Source: an uncultured Pedobacter sp.
GTDB taxonomy: Bacteria; Bacteroidota; Bacteroidia; Sphingobacteriales; Sphingobacteriaceae
Direction: 5' to 3'
DNA: 33,415 nt
NCBI GenBank assembly: GCA_938008555.1
Contig: CALLKE010000157.1
Location: forward strand, 1-33,415
This document shows positions 14,976 to 22,403 of this stretch, piece by piece. Each line of letters starts with the position of its first letter. Positions within the stretch are counted from its first letter, which is position 1. Made by a program: the position numbers and the translations under genes. A model generated the notes under the pieces. The model ran no database searches and was not told the origin of the DNA. It saw nothing but the letters and a program-made list of their open reading frames with translations.

Positions 14976-15959
14976 TTATTCTTCATCAGACGAGTATTCT
15001 CCTTCTTCTGAGCTGTCGCCACTAGTTTTTTCTTTCTCAATTTGGTCAAAAAGTTCCTGCACGATATTTGAACTGGCCACTGCTTTAGACACCTTTTTTT
15101 CGGATTCCTTTTCATTGGATTCCTGTTCTTCAATAGCTTTAAGCATTTCTCGGATGTCATCGAATGTGATCGTCCTGTAGTCGGGAGGAAATGTAGATTT
15201 TATCGATTCAGGCAATGATTTGATATATCGTGACACTTCGATAGCGCATTCCATTTTCCGTGCAGAGGCTAAGTCGTCTGTAATTTTGACGGCTGGCAAG
15301 TGTTTAGTCCCACCAAAACTCTTTGAACTGTAAAGAGTTTGAGATAATACACTAGGATCAACTGCTACGTTCACAGTTACAGCTTTGTAAAGTTTTTTGT
15401 TCCATTTCCATAATTTCCAATCATAAACTCTATCGGCTGGGTATTCTGGATAAAGCTCTCCGAATGCTTGTTTGATTCCTGTAAATACAGAACTTTGTTT
15501 TCCTACACCAAGAATATACTTTCTTCTGTAGACTGACACGGGCGTGTCAGGAGGAGGACCAGTGAGAATAGGATAAACCAAAACCGGACAAAACGAAGCG
15601 TCGTAACCGCAAACTACACCCATCACACCCAAACAACCAAAGTTCACTATCTGTGTATTAAAAAGATGCTGTACATGAACTAGATCTCTTTCTGAAAAAT
15701 CTATGATTCTCCCTTCGGTTTTTTTCTTCTTTGTGTTTGGTTCTTCAGCATCAGAAGCACCATCTCTTTTCCTCTTTTCTGCTCTTTTATTTGTTGCTTT
15801 TTTTCTTTTTTCTGCTCTATCTCTTGCTTCGATTTGACTTTTAAGTTGTGCTTTTTTTGCCAACTCTAATTTATCTTCTTTACTTGTATTTACAATCTTT
15901 TTTCTTCTTTTGTTTTCGTTTGGGCTAGACAAATCTACGCTAATCGCTCCTCGTGCCAT
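14976..15959 (-). CDS. Basic protein with NLS clusters and acidic tail
   Basis: A 327-aa protein in three parts. The first 85 residues are Lys/Arg-rich, with NKRRKK (16-21), EKRKKATNKRAEKRKRD (50-66) and TKKKK (76-80), which look like nuclear localisation or nucleic-acid-binding tails. The middle (about 90-250) is a compact domain with GVMGVVCGYD and a YILGVGKQSSVF segment, which I cannot assign. The tail (about 300-327) is Ser/Glu/Asp-rich. The composition suggests a nuclear, DNA-associated protein, for example in packaging, chromatin or transcription. The ATG is preceded directly by ttttctaaaa (15961-15970), a late-type box in the right orientation. Confidence 0.7.
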   Translation of the reverse strand: MARGAISVDLSSPNENKRRKKIVNTSKEDKLELAKKAQLKSQIEARDRAEKRKKATNKRAEKRKRDGASDAEEPNTKKKKTEGRIIDFSERDLVHVQHLFNTQIVNFGCLGVMGVVCGYDASFCPVLVYPILTGPPPDTPVSVYRRKYILGVGKQSSVFTGIKQAFGELYPEYPADRVYDWKLWKWNKKLYKAVTVNVAVDPSVLSQTLYSSKSFGGTKHLPAVKITDDLASARKMECAIEVSRYIKSLPESIKSTFPPDYRTITFDDIREMLKAIEEQESNEKESEKKVSKAVASSNIVQELFDQIEKEKTSGDSSEEGEYSSDEE

Positions 15960-15960
15960 G

Positions 15961-15970
15961 TTTTCTAAAA
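15961..15970 (-). promoter_or_regulatory. TTTTAGAAAA box upstream of the basic protein
   Basis: ttttctaaaa on the plus strand reads TTTTAGAAAA toward the gene starting at 15959, 1-11 nt upstream of its ATG. Confidence 0.5.
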
Positions 15971-16005
15971 AAATAATTGAATATCAAAACACACTAACTA
16001 TTTAA

Positions 16006-16677
16006 ATGCTCCCAATGGTACTGGCAGCCGGGGCGCTTGGCGCCGTTTTGATGCAACGGCCCAGTGAAAAAACAACAGATCAAGATAACGAACACGATGA
16101 CACCGAAAAGTTTATGCTGGGACGTTCCAGAGATAAAAATCTGATGCCTGGGAAAACCCTTATTGCAGAAAATGTCAGAATAATAAGACCCACAATGACA
16201 GGAATACAACACCCTGTTGATGCTGCAGATGAATGGGACGAATACCATAGAAAATATGAAAATGTAGCACATGAACTGTCTAATGCAAATTATGCAGGGG
16301 GGGACAATGCGAGATATTTCAGAAACGACATCAATAAAAGAGTAAGAAGGGCTCATTTACCTGACAGAGAAAGTTTTTCTGAATGGGGAGTGCTTCCAAC
16401 TACAACATTCGAATATGAGAACCACCCTGGAAGTTCCCCATATCCAGACATTGATTATTCATGGTATGATGACCAGACCGGAGAGACTATGGCTGTTGAA
16501 GGTGCTCCTCATTACATTGCAAAACAAGAATATCTTGGTAATCCGTGGGGTCCCTCAGGCCAATTGTTTAATACTGAAGGAATGAGAACCAAATCAGTAA
16601 AGGATTTGAAACGTGATAAAATCCCTGATCGCCTTAAAAAGAATAACCGCGTTTCTTTTTATGGGCTACCACAATAA
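16006..16677 (+). CDS. N-anchored 223-aa protein, possible virion component
   Basis: A 223-aa protein with a hydrophobic N-terminus (MLPMVLAAGALGAVLM, 1-16), then a long polar region with many Tyr, Asp, Pro and Trp residues and a basic patch near residue 109 (NKRVRRAH). It shows the same layout as the proteins at 2052 and 6160. The function is unknown; a membrane-associated structural role is likely by pattern. The stop runs into AATAAA (16675-16680). Confidence 0.65.
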   Translation: MLPMVLAAGALGAVLMQRPSEKTTDQDNEHDDTEKFMLGRSRDKNLMPGKTLIAENVRIIRPTMTGIQHPVDAADEWDEYHRKYENVAHELSNANYAGGDNARYFRNDINKRVRRAHLPDRESFSEWGVLPTTTFEYENHPGSSPYPDIDYSWYDDQTGETMAVEGAPHYIAKQEYLGNPWGPSGQLFNTEGMRTKSVKDLKRDKIPDRLKKNNRVSFYGLPQ

Positions 16678-16712
16678 AAATGTTTCTAAATCATATTATT
16701 ATAATTTGATTC

Positions 16713-16997
16713 ATGGTACTTTCATCGATCTTTAATTTCCTAGGGTCTTCACTTGTGACACTAGGACTTGGATCTCAACTTTCTAGAGCATTGGCATTAG
16801 GGACTATTGGATTTGGAGTACAATATGCTTTTAGACCAGGGATAAGTTATGTTTCTGTGAAAGGGAAAAATGGAAAAACAACTCCGGTTTCAAAACAGTT
16901 TGTTTTATTGAATAAGGATCCAAAGGCACCAACAACGTATATGCCTTGGTATTTCTGGCCTTTACTGTTCGCCATCATCGGGGCTTTCTTCTTGTAG
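16713..16997 (+). CDS. Small two-helix membrane protein
   Basis: A 94-aa protein with a hydrophobic N-terminal half (about 3-38, Gly/Leu-rich) and a C-terminal transmembrane helix (about 76-94, YMPWYFWPLLFAIIGAFFL) ending at the stop. A short basic segment (KGKNGKTT) separates them. It is likely a virion membrane protein. Its 3' end overlaps the end of the convergent nuclease gene by 36 nt. A tttctaaat lies at 16683-16691, but in the orientation opposite to that of other promoters. Confidence 0.65.
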   Translation: MVLSSIFNFLGSSLVTLGLGSQLSRALALGTIGFGVQYAFRPGISYVSVKGKNGKTTPVSKQFVLLNKDPKAPTTYMPWYFWPLLFAIIGAFFL

Positions 16998-17990
16998 GTC
17001 TTCAACTTTGCAATGACATTTAATAAATGAATTTATGAATACACCGTCCGCTTTCATAACCGTTTCAACTCTTTTAGAGTACATCTTGGCTGTCCTTTGA
17101 ATCGGGTAATCGAAAATGGTACATTTTCCTGTGTTTTTTATGTCTTCATAGTAGCGGTCAATATATTCCTTACAAACAGAAAGGGCATATTCTATCAAGT
17201 CTATAACATCGTGCGTGACTTGGTACTGGTATTCGATCGTGTATTGGTTTATACCTTCAGTAAAAAGATAATAAAGATAAAAGTATCTAGCTTTCAATGT
17301 AACAGCATAAGCAGCTACTTGTACAAAGTGATGTAGTCTCCCCCTTTCATGCTTTGAATTGAATTTAACACACAAGTCAGAAATTGAAACATTTTCATTT
17401 CTCTTAACAGCTATACCATAACCAGGGCATTTAAATTCCACTACACATGTACCTCTTTCTGGATGGACATATACCATATCTGGAGTGATAAGAAAATCGT
17501 ATGTTTTCGTTCCAATTGTTAATCTGTAAACTGCAGAGTTTATCGGCCCACCTACTATTTCATTTTTTTTAATGTCGTGGTCGGAAGAATAGAGATCTGC
17601 TGCTACCATTTCATAGGTTTGTCCATGCTCTAATAACTTTGCTACGAAAAAACTATCAGTTGGTTTTTGTTCTCTTATTTTCAGTACAGTCTCTATTTCT
17701 TCTTTGAATGGCCTATAACCAACACCAAATACAGACGAAAGCATAGAAGCACTTGGTACTTTTTGTTCTGATTTCCATTCAAGCCACTCTTGTCCGCCTT
17801 CTTTAGCTTCAAATCTATTTATAAGCTCTGACGCATACGTATCGAACATTGGTCGTTCGACAAAGACAGGTTTTTTAACTTCTTCAACTTCAAGCCCAAT
17901 TTTACGTTTATTTCTACCTTCTACGTGTTTGTGAGCTGCTTCTGCCATTTTTCTAAGAGTTTCTACCAAGGTCGGTTTAGCTTTGTACAT
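16962..17990 (-). CDS. YqaJ-type PD-(D/E)xK exonuclease/recombinase
   Basis: A 342-aa protein of the lambda-exonuclease/YqaJ family, which digests one strand of DNA ends to start single-strand annealing recombination. Visible: H122-G-QTY-E127 followed by VAAD (the family's early Glu motif), D171 in TPDMVY, E185-F-K187 in VVEFKCPG (the ExK of the PD-(D/E)xK site), and Q224-VAA-Y228, the QxxxY motif typical of YqaJ. The first 45 residues are a basic extension. Yaravirus is reported to encode a similar exonuclease. It is likely used with the RuvC-type resolvase for replication and recombination. It is divergent from the membrane protein at 18003, with only 12 nt between starts. Confidence 0.85.
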   Translation of the reverse strand: MYKAKPTLVETLRKMAEAAHKHVEGRNKRKIGLEVEEVKKPVFVERPMFDTYASELINRFEAKEGGQEWLEWKSEQKVPSASMLSSVFGVGYRPFKEEIETVLKIREQKPTDSFFVAKLLEHGQTYEMVAADLYSSDHDIKKNEIVGGPINSAVYRLTIGTKTYDFLITPDMVYVHPERGTCVVEFKCPGYGIAVKRNENVSISDLCVKFNSKHERGRLHHFVQVAAYAVTLKARYFYLYYLFTEGINQYTIEYQYQVTHDVIDLIEYALSVCKEYIDRYYEDIKNTGKCTIFDYPIQRTAKMYSKRVETVMKADGVFINSFIKCHCKVEDLQEESPDDGEQ

Positions 17991-18002
17991 AGTGGTTGTT
18001 CA

Positions 18003-18302
18003 ATGGATCCTGAATTAACCCCGCCAAGTATTAATAGTCTGTCTTCCGGAAATGTAACGACGCGCATGCGTCGACGATATTTCAGTTTTGCTATATTAAG
18101 CTATTTTGTTCTTACTATGGTGGCCGTAATACTTTCACTTTCTGCGGCCGGAGTTTCGCTTTATCTTATAGTTGACGCTTATCTAAATGGGGTAGATCAC
18201 CCGGTATGGGCAGACATAACTATGTCGTTATTGCTCGGAGTCTGGGTTTCCGGTAAGCCGAAGTTTTACAACAAGAAAAAAGTTGACACAAAGGAACCAT
18301 AA
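18003..18302 (+). CDS. Small two-helix membrane protein (99 aa)
   Basis: I chose the ATG at 18003 (MDPELTPPSINSL). An earlier in-frame ATG at 17925 would add 26 residues lying inside the divergent nuclease gene. The protein has a basic TRMRRRY before a long hydrophobic helix (about 31-58, containing FAILSYFVLTMVAVILSLSAAG) and a second, weaker helix (about 70-83), then a Lys-rich tail. It is likely an integral membrane protein; the family is unknown. The 3' end has an ATAAA close to the convergent gene. Confidence 0.65.
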   Translation: MDPELTPPSINSLSSGNVTTRMRRRYFSFAILSYFVLTMVAVILSLSAAGVSLYLIVDAYLNGVDHPVWADITMSLLLGVWVSGKPKFYNKKKVDTKEP

Positions 18303-18310
18303 ACTTTACT

Positions 18311-18637
18311 TTATTGGTTATTGAAAGTCCGTGTATTCCTTATTTGTTCATTGCGCATAACTTCGAGTGGCTCTTCTAGATCGTTGGGAGATTCATACTT
18401 TGGAACTTCAGAGAATTTAGTATAAAAGCATTTACTGCACAGATTAATGGAATCACTGGAAGTACCATATTCACATGCACAAAATGGAGGATATCTTGAT
18501 TCAATACAATCAATATTCCTGTGTTTATAATAGACTTTCGAATCTTTGTTGTCTCCGCATCCACAATCGAGTATCCCCTTGTCATATTCATATTTTGTAG
18601 TTATCCTTGCCCACCTGCGACACACACACCTAAACAT
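18311..18637 (-). CDS. Cys-rich putative zinc-binding protein
   Basis: A 108-aa protein starting MFRCVCRRW, with cysteines as CVC (4, 6), CGC (25, 27), one near 44, CAC (53, 55) and CSKC (67, 70). The pattern suggests two zinc sites, perhaps a RING or MYND-like fold, but no family is clear. The C-terminus is polar. AGAGGGTTAACAAAA sits immediately before the ATG on the minus strand (18638-18652), matching the element before the primase-helicase, so the gene may be expressed early. Confidence 0.6.
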   Translation of the reverse strand: MFRCVCRRWARITTKYEYDKGILDCGCGDNKDSKVYYKHRNIDCIESRYPPFCACEYGTSSDSINLCSKCFYTKFSEVPKYESPNDLEEPLEVMRNEQIRNTRTFNNQ

Positions 18638-18642
18638 TTTTG

Positions 18643-18654
18643 TTAACCCTCTTT
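18643..18654 (-). promoter_or_regulatory. AGAGGGTTAA box
   Basis: On the minus strand AAAGAGGGTTAA ends 5 nt before the ATG of the Cys-rich gene. It is similar to 9514-9524 and 10202-10212. Confidence 0.45.
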
Positions 18655-18668
18655 TTAAAAAAAAGTAT

Positions 18669-19508
18669 TTATTCTACTAATTCTTCATCAGTACAATATA
18701 ATTGCATGGACTTTGTAATTTTAGCCTTTATAGCAGCATGTACCATATTCAACCTGGCGACCTTGAAATGTTCATAGAATTCGGCATTATCTCTAAATTC
18801 CCTTTTTTCAACTATTTGCTTGGTAAAATCCCTTGGAGTACTTAAGCTTAAATCAAGAAAATGCCCCGTGATTGATGTGCTATATCTGAGGCTTTCAGTG
18901 AAATCAAAGTCGATATCAACAATTGCACTGTATAACTTATAGACTAATTTAGATGGCTTGCTTGTAGCCCAATAAACTCTTACTGGTAGAGAACCTTTAT
19001 GTTCAAAGTGATTACATAATGAAAGGAGCCAAATGTAAATAGATCTTTGTAATCCGAGTAAAAACGGCAACTCAAAGTACTCCTTTCTAAGAGTTGTATC
19101 GACCAATACTTTTTCTATCATGAAAAGCTCATAGTCTTTGAATAGTGGCCTGAATCCGTTATTGATTCTGTCTGTTATCGATCTGAATGAACAGGATTTA
19201 CTATCAAGATAAGTAACTACAGAATATTTCAATCTAGACTCTAATTTGTTTGACCTGAACATGTCAACGATTACTGGGTCTACCATACTATAGGCTTCAA
19301 ATGATTCTTCCTTTAAATGCCCGAAATATTGCGAAGTACAATGATAGAGCTTGTCTAATATGCTAGCTGCTATATTTCTTGGGTCTTTTATATCCTTTAC
19401 AGTACATTCTATTTCCTTGAAGTCCGTCCATTGATTGGGAGGAGTATAATAAATTTCGACAATAGGATGAGGGGAATTAATAACTTCAGGTGTACTGTCG
19501 CCGTTCAT
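18669..19508 (-). CDS. 279-aa protein, unknown
   Basis: The start is the ATG at 19508 (MNGDSTPEVINS); an upstream GTG at 19523 is unlikely. The protein is soluble with mixed helix and strand, regular hydrophobic spacing and scattered Cys, and no motif I can name. The C-terminus is helical and basic (NMVHAAIKAKITKSM), then ends acidic. Upstream on the minus strand is a TATA-like ATATAAAAG (about 19538-19546), and a tatagggtta lies on the plus strand at 19551-19560. It follows the TFIIB-like gene on the same strand, so it may belong to the same regulatory group. Confidence 0.6.
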   Translation of the reverse strand: MNGDSTPEVINSPHPIVEIYYTPPNQWTDFKEIECTVKDIKDPRNIAASILDKLYHCTSQYFGHLKEESFEAYSMVDPVIVDMFRSNKLESRLKYSVVTYLDSKSCSFRSITDRINNGFRPLFKDYELFMIEKVLVDTTLRKEYFELPFLLGLQRSIYIWLLSLCNHFEHKGSLPVRVYWATSKPSKLVYKLYSAIVDIDFDFTESLRYSTSITGHFLDLSLSTPRDFTKQIVEKREFRDNAEFYEHFKVARLNMVHAAIKAKITKSMQLYCTDEELVE

Positions 19509-19616
19509 TTTGATGAATAACACGGTACCGGATAACTTTTATATTGTAACTATAGGGTTATGCCAGAATGCCACAACGTTTATCTATAAAAAGCGTAAAA
19601 GCTAATTTATTGATTG
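19509..19616. promoter_or_regulatory. TATA-type promoter region
   Basis: A 108-nt gap upstream of the minus-strand gene starting at 19508. It holds AATATAAAAG (about 30-40 nt before the ATG on the minus strand), a GGGTTA box in the opposite orientation and gccagaatgccac, reminiscent of the TATA-flanking GCCA elements at 7381 and 8291. The remainder is AT-rich 3' flank of the TFIIB-like gene. Confidence 0.4.
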
Positions 19617-20693
19617 TTATACGGAATTGCATTTTGTTTTATACTTATTATAGAAATGATAAGCTCCGGACGCATTCCCTTTACAATAATTAGCATATTG
19701 TATTGCGCCGAGTTCGCTGCCGAGCGCTCCGTTGACGAGATCTTCGAGATCTGGGACCGTAATACGGTTACCAGAACGAAACCAATTATAGCATTCCCGC
19801 GGTATAGATGCGTCGTATTCAGATAATATTCTTCTATTTACCATAGCGCATATTTCTTTAACTCTACCGTAATTTTTATATACAGAAGGAGTTTTGTTAA
19901 CAAGATTCCTATTCAGGAAATACCATCCGAATGCCGGCAAATACGACGGGTTCAATGAATAAAGCAAAACAAGAATAACCATATCCAATTGAGTAATATT
20001 CGTTTTTAGCTTTATGGAATACTTTACATAATATTGAAAGTAAAAACTATAAGCATCAAATAATTCTCTTAACCTTAAAGATATATTTTCTGGAAGCTGA
20101 AGACCAGTCTCTCCACAAAGATAAGTTCTATATTGAAACCATCTTTCAACTCTCCTAGTCCAAAAACTACCAGGAAATCGATTTATAAGGTGTTTGCATA
20201 TCATGGACATATGTTTTTTTGTGAAAAATCTTTCAGACCATACCACTTCGGAATTATTTGCATATAAATTGAAAACAATTGACAATAAATCAAGCTCCTT
20301 GTTCGAAAACCTAGGTTCTCTATTTTTTGCTTGAAGGATCCTTTCTCCGAAATAATATCTATGCCTATACAAGGGACTGCCAGGGATACAACAAAAGGAA
20401 ATTTCATCATTGTCAAATATAGGCATGTCGTCAACAACTCCACAGCTTTTACAGACAAGTGCGCTACCGTCACTGGTCTTAATAGCGGCATCAAGGCCCA
20501 CCCCACAAGAGTTGCAATTCCTAGGTGACGACCTCCATTCCATGTTTTCCAATAATCTTCTTTTTTTTTCAAGTCTGGACATTTTCGTGTGTCTTCCTCG
20601 CATATCTTGGAATTTCTTTCGTTCTGTTTTTTTCTTAATTGTCTTAATGATTGAAGTGAAAGTTCGTTTGTCGGTTCTTCGTTGGCGCCACAT
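19617..20693 (-). CDS. TFIIB-like transcription initiation factor
   Basis: A 358-aa frame with an N-terminal zinc ribbon, C60-NS-C63 and C81-KS-C84-GVV, spaced as in TFIIB, and a helical C-terminal region that could hold cyclin-like folds (about 130-320). TFIIB homologues are common in nucleocytoviruses and recruit RNA polymerase to viral promoters. Here no viral RNA polymerase is seen, so it would act with host polymerase II, consistent with TATA promoters in this window. The basic N-terminus before the ribbon is odd. The first ATG after the promoter (20704, MDSQCGANEEP) is in a different frame and would reach this one by a 1-base shift at a T9 tract (20561-20569), so an indel or frameshift is possible. 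Confidence 0.7.
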   Translation of the reverse strand: MWRQRRTDKRTFTSIIKTIKKKTERKKFQDMRGRHTKMSRLEKKRRLLENMEWRSSPRNCNSCGVGLDAAIKTSDGSALVCKSCGVVDDMPIFDNDEISFCCIPGSPLYRHRYYFGERILQAKNREPRFSNKELDLLSIVFNLYANNSEVVWSERFFTKKHMSMICKHLINRFPGSFWTRRVERWFQYRTYLCGETGLQLPENISLRLRELFDAYSFYFQYYVKYSIKLKTNITQLDMVILVLLYSLNPSYLPAFGWYFLNRNLVNKTPSVYKNYGRVKEICAMVNRRILSEYDASIPRECYNWFRSGNRITVPDLEDLVNGALGSELGAIQYANYCKGNASGAYHFYNKYKTKCNSV

Positions 20694-20704
20694 TGTGAGT
20701 CCAT

Positions 20705-20746
20705 ATATATTCTAATTATGTTTATTTAGAAAATTACAAAAAAATA
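20705..20746. promoter_or_regulatory. Divergent promoter of the TFIIB-like and resolvase genes
   Basis: ttctaatta (20710-20718) faces the minus-strand gene and atttagaaa (20724-20732) faces the resolvase starting at 20747. It is another mirror pair. Confidence 0.55.
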
Positions 20747-21955
20747 ATGCCGAAAGCTAAGAGAATAACCGGGATTATAAGTTGCGATCCAAGTTGGCGC
20801 GGTCTTGCCTTTACCGTTAATATACCGGGACTTGATTATCGCAGGTCATTTCTTTATGATATGAAAAATTATGATAATAGTAAGAATTATAGACATCCGA
20901 CGAGAACGACCAGAACAATTCAAAGAATATACGATGACATGTTTCAAAAGGCACCGGAACTTCAGTTGATAGACAAAATAATAATGGAATCACAACATAA
21001 GACGAATATGCAAGTATTAAGTTGGTTATTAGTGTCAAACTTATTACCGAGATTAGCAGAAGCAGATGTAGAATATATATCACCGTTGGCATGTAAAAGT
21101 AAATTTGATATTGCGCTGACGGGGACGCATCACGGTAATAAAGTAGCCGCAACGGTCTTCGTAGAAAATTCCAAAAATAGACTGGTGGCGTCGGAAACGG
21201 TCACTGAGCACAATACCGCCGACGCATGCCTCCTTTTAAATACATACCTACAAACCACTAAAAATATTATTTACAAAAGTATTGACGACTGGAGTACAAT
21301 GGCGCTTGAAGTAGGAACCAAATTTGTTTGTCCAAAATGTGGTAACAATACAGGTGTTCTTAGATATTGTGAAAAGGAAGGAAGTAAACTATTTGGAAAA
21401 CACTTTCTTACATGTTGGTGGGTAAACGACAAGAACAAATCAACTGAAAAGAAATGTACTGGTTTCACTGGTCTTTTTTCTAATAAACCAGTCCCTAAAA
21501 ACGGAATGGTTGGAGACTGGAAGGTAATAACCGGTGACGAGGACGTCGAGGTTGAAGAAGAAACAACCACAAAAAGTAAGAAACGTCCCGCCAAAGTTGA
21601 GCCAAAAGGCCAACCCGCTAAAAAGGCAGCCAAAGTTGAAGCTCCTTTACCACCTTCAATCGGTGAAAAACCAGTTACACAACAACAGATAATATCTGCT
21701 CTAAAAAAACTATCCGATGCTATAAAGACATCAAACAGTGATATGGAAGCAAGGATAATGTCTAGATTTGACGAGATACAAACTGAACTTTCAGAACTAA
21801 AGGAAAGTTTTGATAACTTATTGGCTTCAGTATCAGCTGAAGCTCCTGCTGAAAATCAACTTTCTGAAGAACTCCCAGCTGGGCAATCTGAACATATACA
21901 AGATAGTCAAAAGAAAATTGTTACTCAAGAGGAATTAGACGAAATAGTCTTTTAA
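20747..21955 (+). CDS. RuvC-like (poxvirus A22-type) Holliday junction resolvase with zinc finger and coiled coil
   Basis: A 402-aa protein. The N-terminal RNase H-fold resolvase has D14 in GIISCDPSWRGLAF (motif I), E81 in KIIMESQHKTN, and D159 in HNTADACLLL, the expected acidic triad. The family cuts four-way junctions and, in poxviruses, resolves concatemers before packaging. Next comes a Cys4 finger (C195-PK-C198, C223, C237) shaped like a GRF zinc finger (KxFGKHFLTC...C-x-F), which binds single-stranded DNA in known cases. A Lys/Ala/Pro-rich linker (about 275-305) leads to a C-terminal coiled coil (about 315-365), probably for oligomerisation. This is longer than typical A22 proteins because of the two extra modules. 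A late-type box lies 15 nt before the ATG. Confidence 0.85.
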   Translation: MPKAKRITGIISCDPSWRGLAFTVNIPGLDYRRSFLYDMKNYDNSKNYRHPTRTTRTIQRIYDDMFQKAPELQLIDKIIMESQHKTNMQVLSWLLVSNLLPRLAEADVEYISPLACKSKFDIALTGTHHGNKVAATVFVENSKNRLVASETVTEHNTADACLLLNTYLQTTKNIIYKSIDDWSTMALEVGTKFVCPKCGNNTGVLRYCEKEGSKLFGKHFLTCWWVNDKNKSTEKKCTGFTGLFSNKPVPKNGMVGDWKVITGDEDVEVEEETTTKSKKRPAKVEPKGQPAKKAAKVEAPLPPSIGEKPVTQQQIISALKKLSDAIKTSNSDMEARIMSRFDEIQTELSELKESFDNLLASVSAEAPAENQLSEELPAGQSEHIQDSQKKIVTQEELDEIVF

Positions 21956-21969
21956 TAAATTGGTTTATT
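21954..21969. terminator. Shared AATAAA/TTTATT 3'-end signal
   Basis: AATAAA (21954-21959, overlapping the resolvase stop) and TTTATT (21964-21969) face each other between convergent genes. Confidence 0.45.
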
Positions 21970-22366
21970 CTTCTACGATTTCAGCTACCTTTTCAGCAAC
22001 AGCAAAAAAACGCTTAATATGATTCCTGGCCGTATAAGCTAGAAAAAATCCGAGTCCGGCACCCAAAAACACTCCAAATATCGTTTGAACCCTTTTGATG
22101 TTATCATCATCTTCTTTTTTCTTTTTAAGTGCTTCCCTTTCAGCTTCATCAACTATCTCATCTACTTGTTGTTTTATTTCAGGGCTCAACAGGTCATACG
22201 GAATATCATCAAGGTTGCATTGTCTGCCGACTCTTGGTCTGTCTTCAGTTTCCTTGTTGTTTACGCCTTCAGCCATTTCAATAGAAACTTCAGGTCTGCT
22301 CGTATCTTTTAATTTTCTCTTTCTAGTTTTTGCGGGTGGGTTAGTATCATGGGCGCTGTCTGACAT
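21965..22366 (-). CDS. 133-aa single-pass membrane protein
   Basis: A 133-aa protein with a basic, Pro-containing N-terminus (KTRKRKLK at about 14-21), an acidic coiled-coil-like middle (about 60-90) and one transmembrane helix near the C-terminus (about 94-113, TIFGVFLGAGLGFFLAYTA), followed by a short amphipathic tail. It is likely a virion membrane protein whose soluble part faces the capsid or genome. It shares the mirror-pair promoter at 22367-22401 with the giant coiled-coil gene, so the two should be expressed together. Confidence 0.7.
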   Translation of the reverse strand: MSDSAHDTNPPAKTRKRKLKDTSRPEVSIEMAEGVNNKETEDRPRVGRQCNLDDIPYDLLSPEIKQQVDEIVDEAEREALKKKKEDDDNIKRVQTIFGVFLGAGLGFFLAYTARNHIKRFFAVAEKVAEIVEE

Positions 22367-22401
22367 TTTCTAAATTATCTTGATTATCATAAATTTAGAA
22401 A
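22367..22401. promoter_or_regulatory. Mirror-pair ATTTAGAAA promoter of the coiled-coil gene
   Basis: tttctaaat (22367-22375) and atttagaaa (22393-22401) form a perfect 9-bp inverted pair. The first abuts the ATG at 22366 and the second ends 2 nt before the ATG at 22404. This is the clearest example of the motif. Confidence 0.7.
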
Positions 22402-22403
22402 AT

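Noticed and set aside
14789..15160. 123-aa Lys-rich minus-strand frame
   Set aside because: It overlaps the C-terminal part of the basic protein in another frame and the end of the helical protein; it is a shadow.
22380..22403. TTG start for the giant coiled-coil protein, eight codons upstream
   Set aside because: It falls inside the mirror-pair promoter; the ATG at 22404 follows the box directly.
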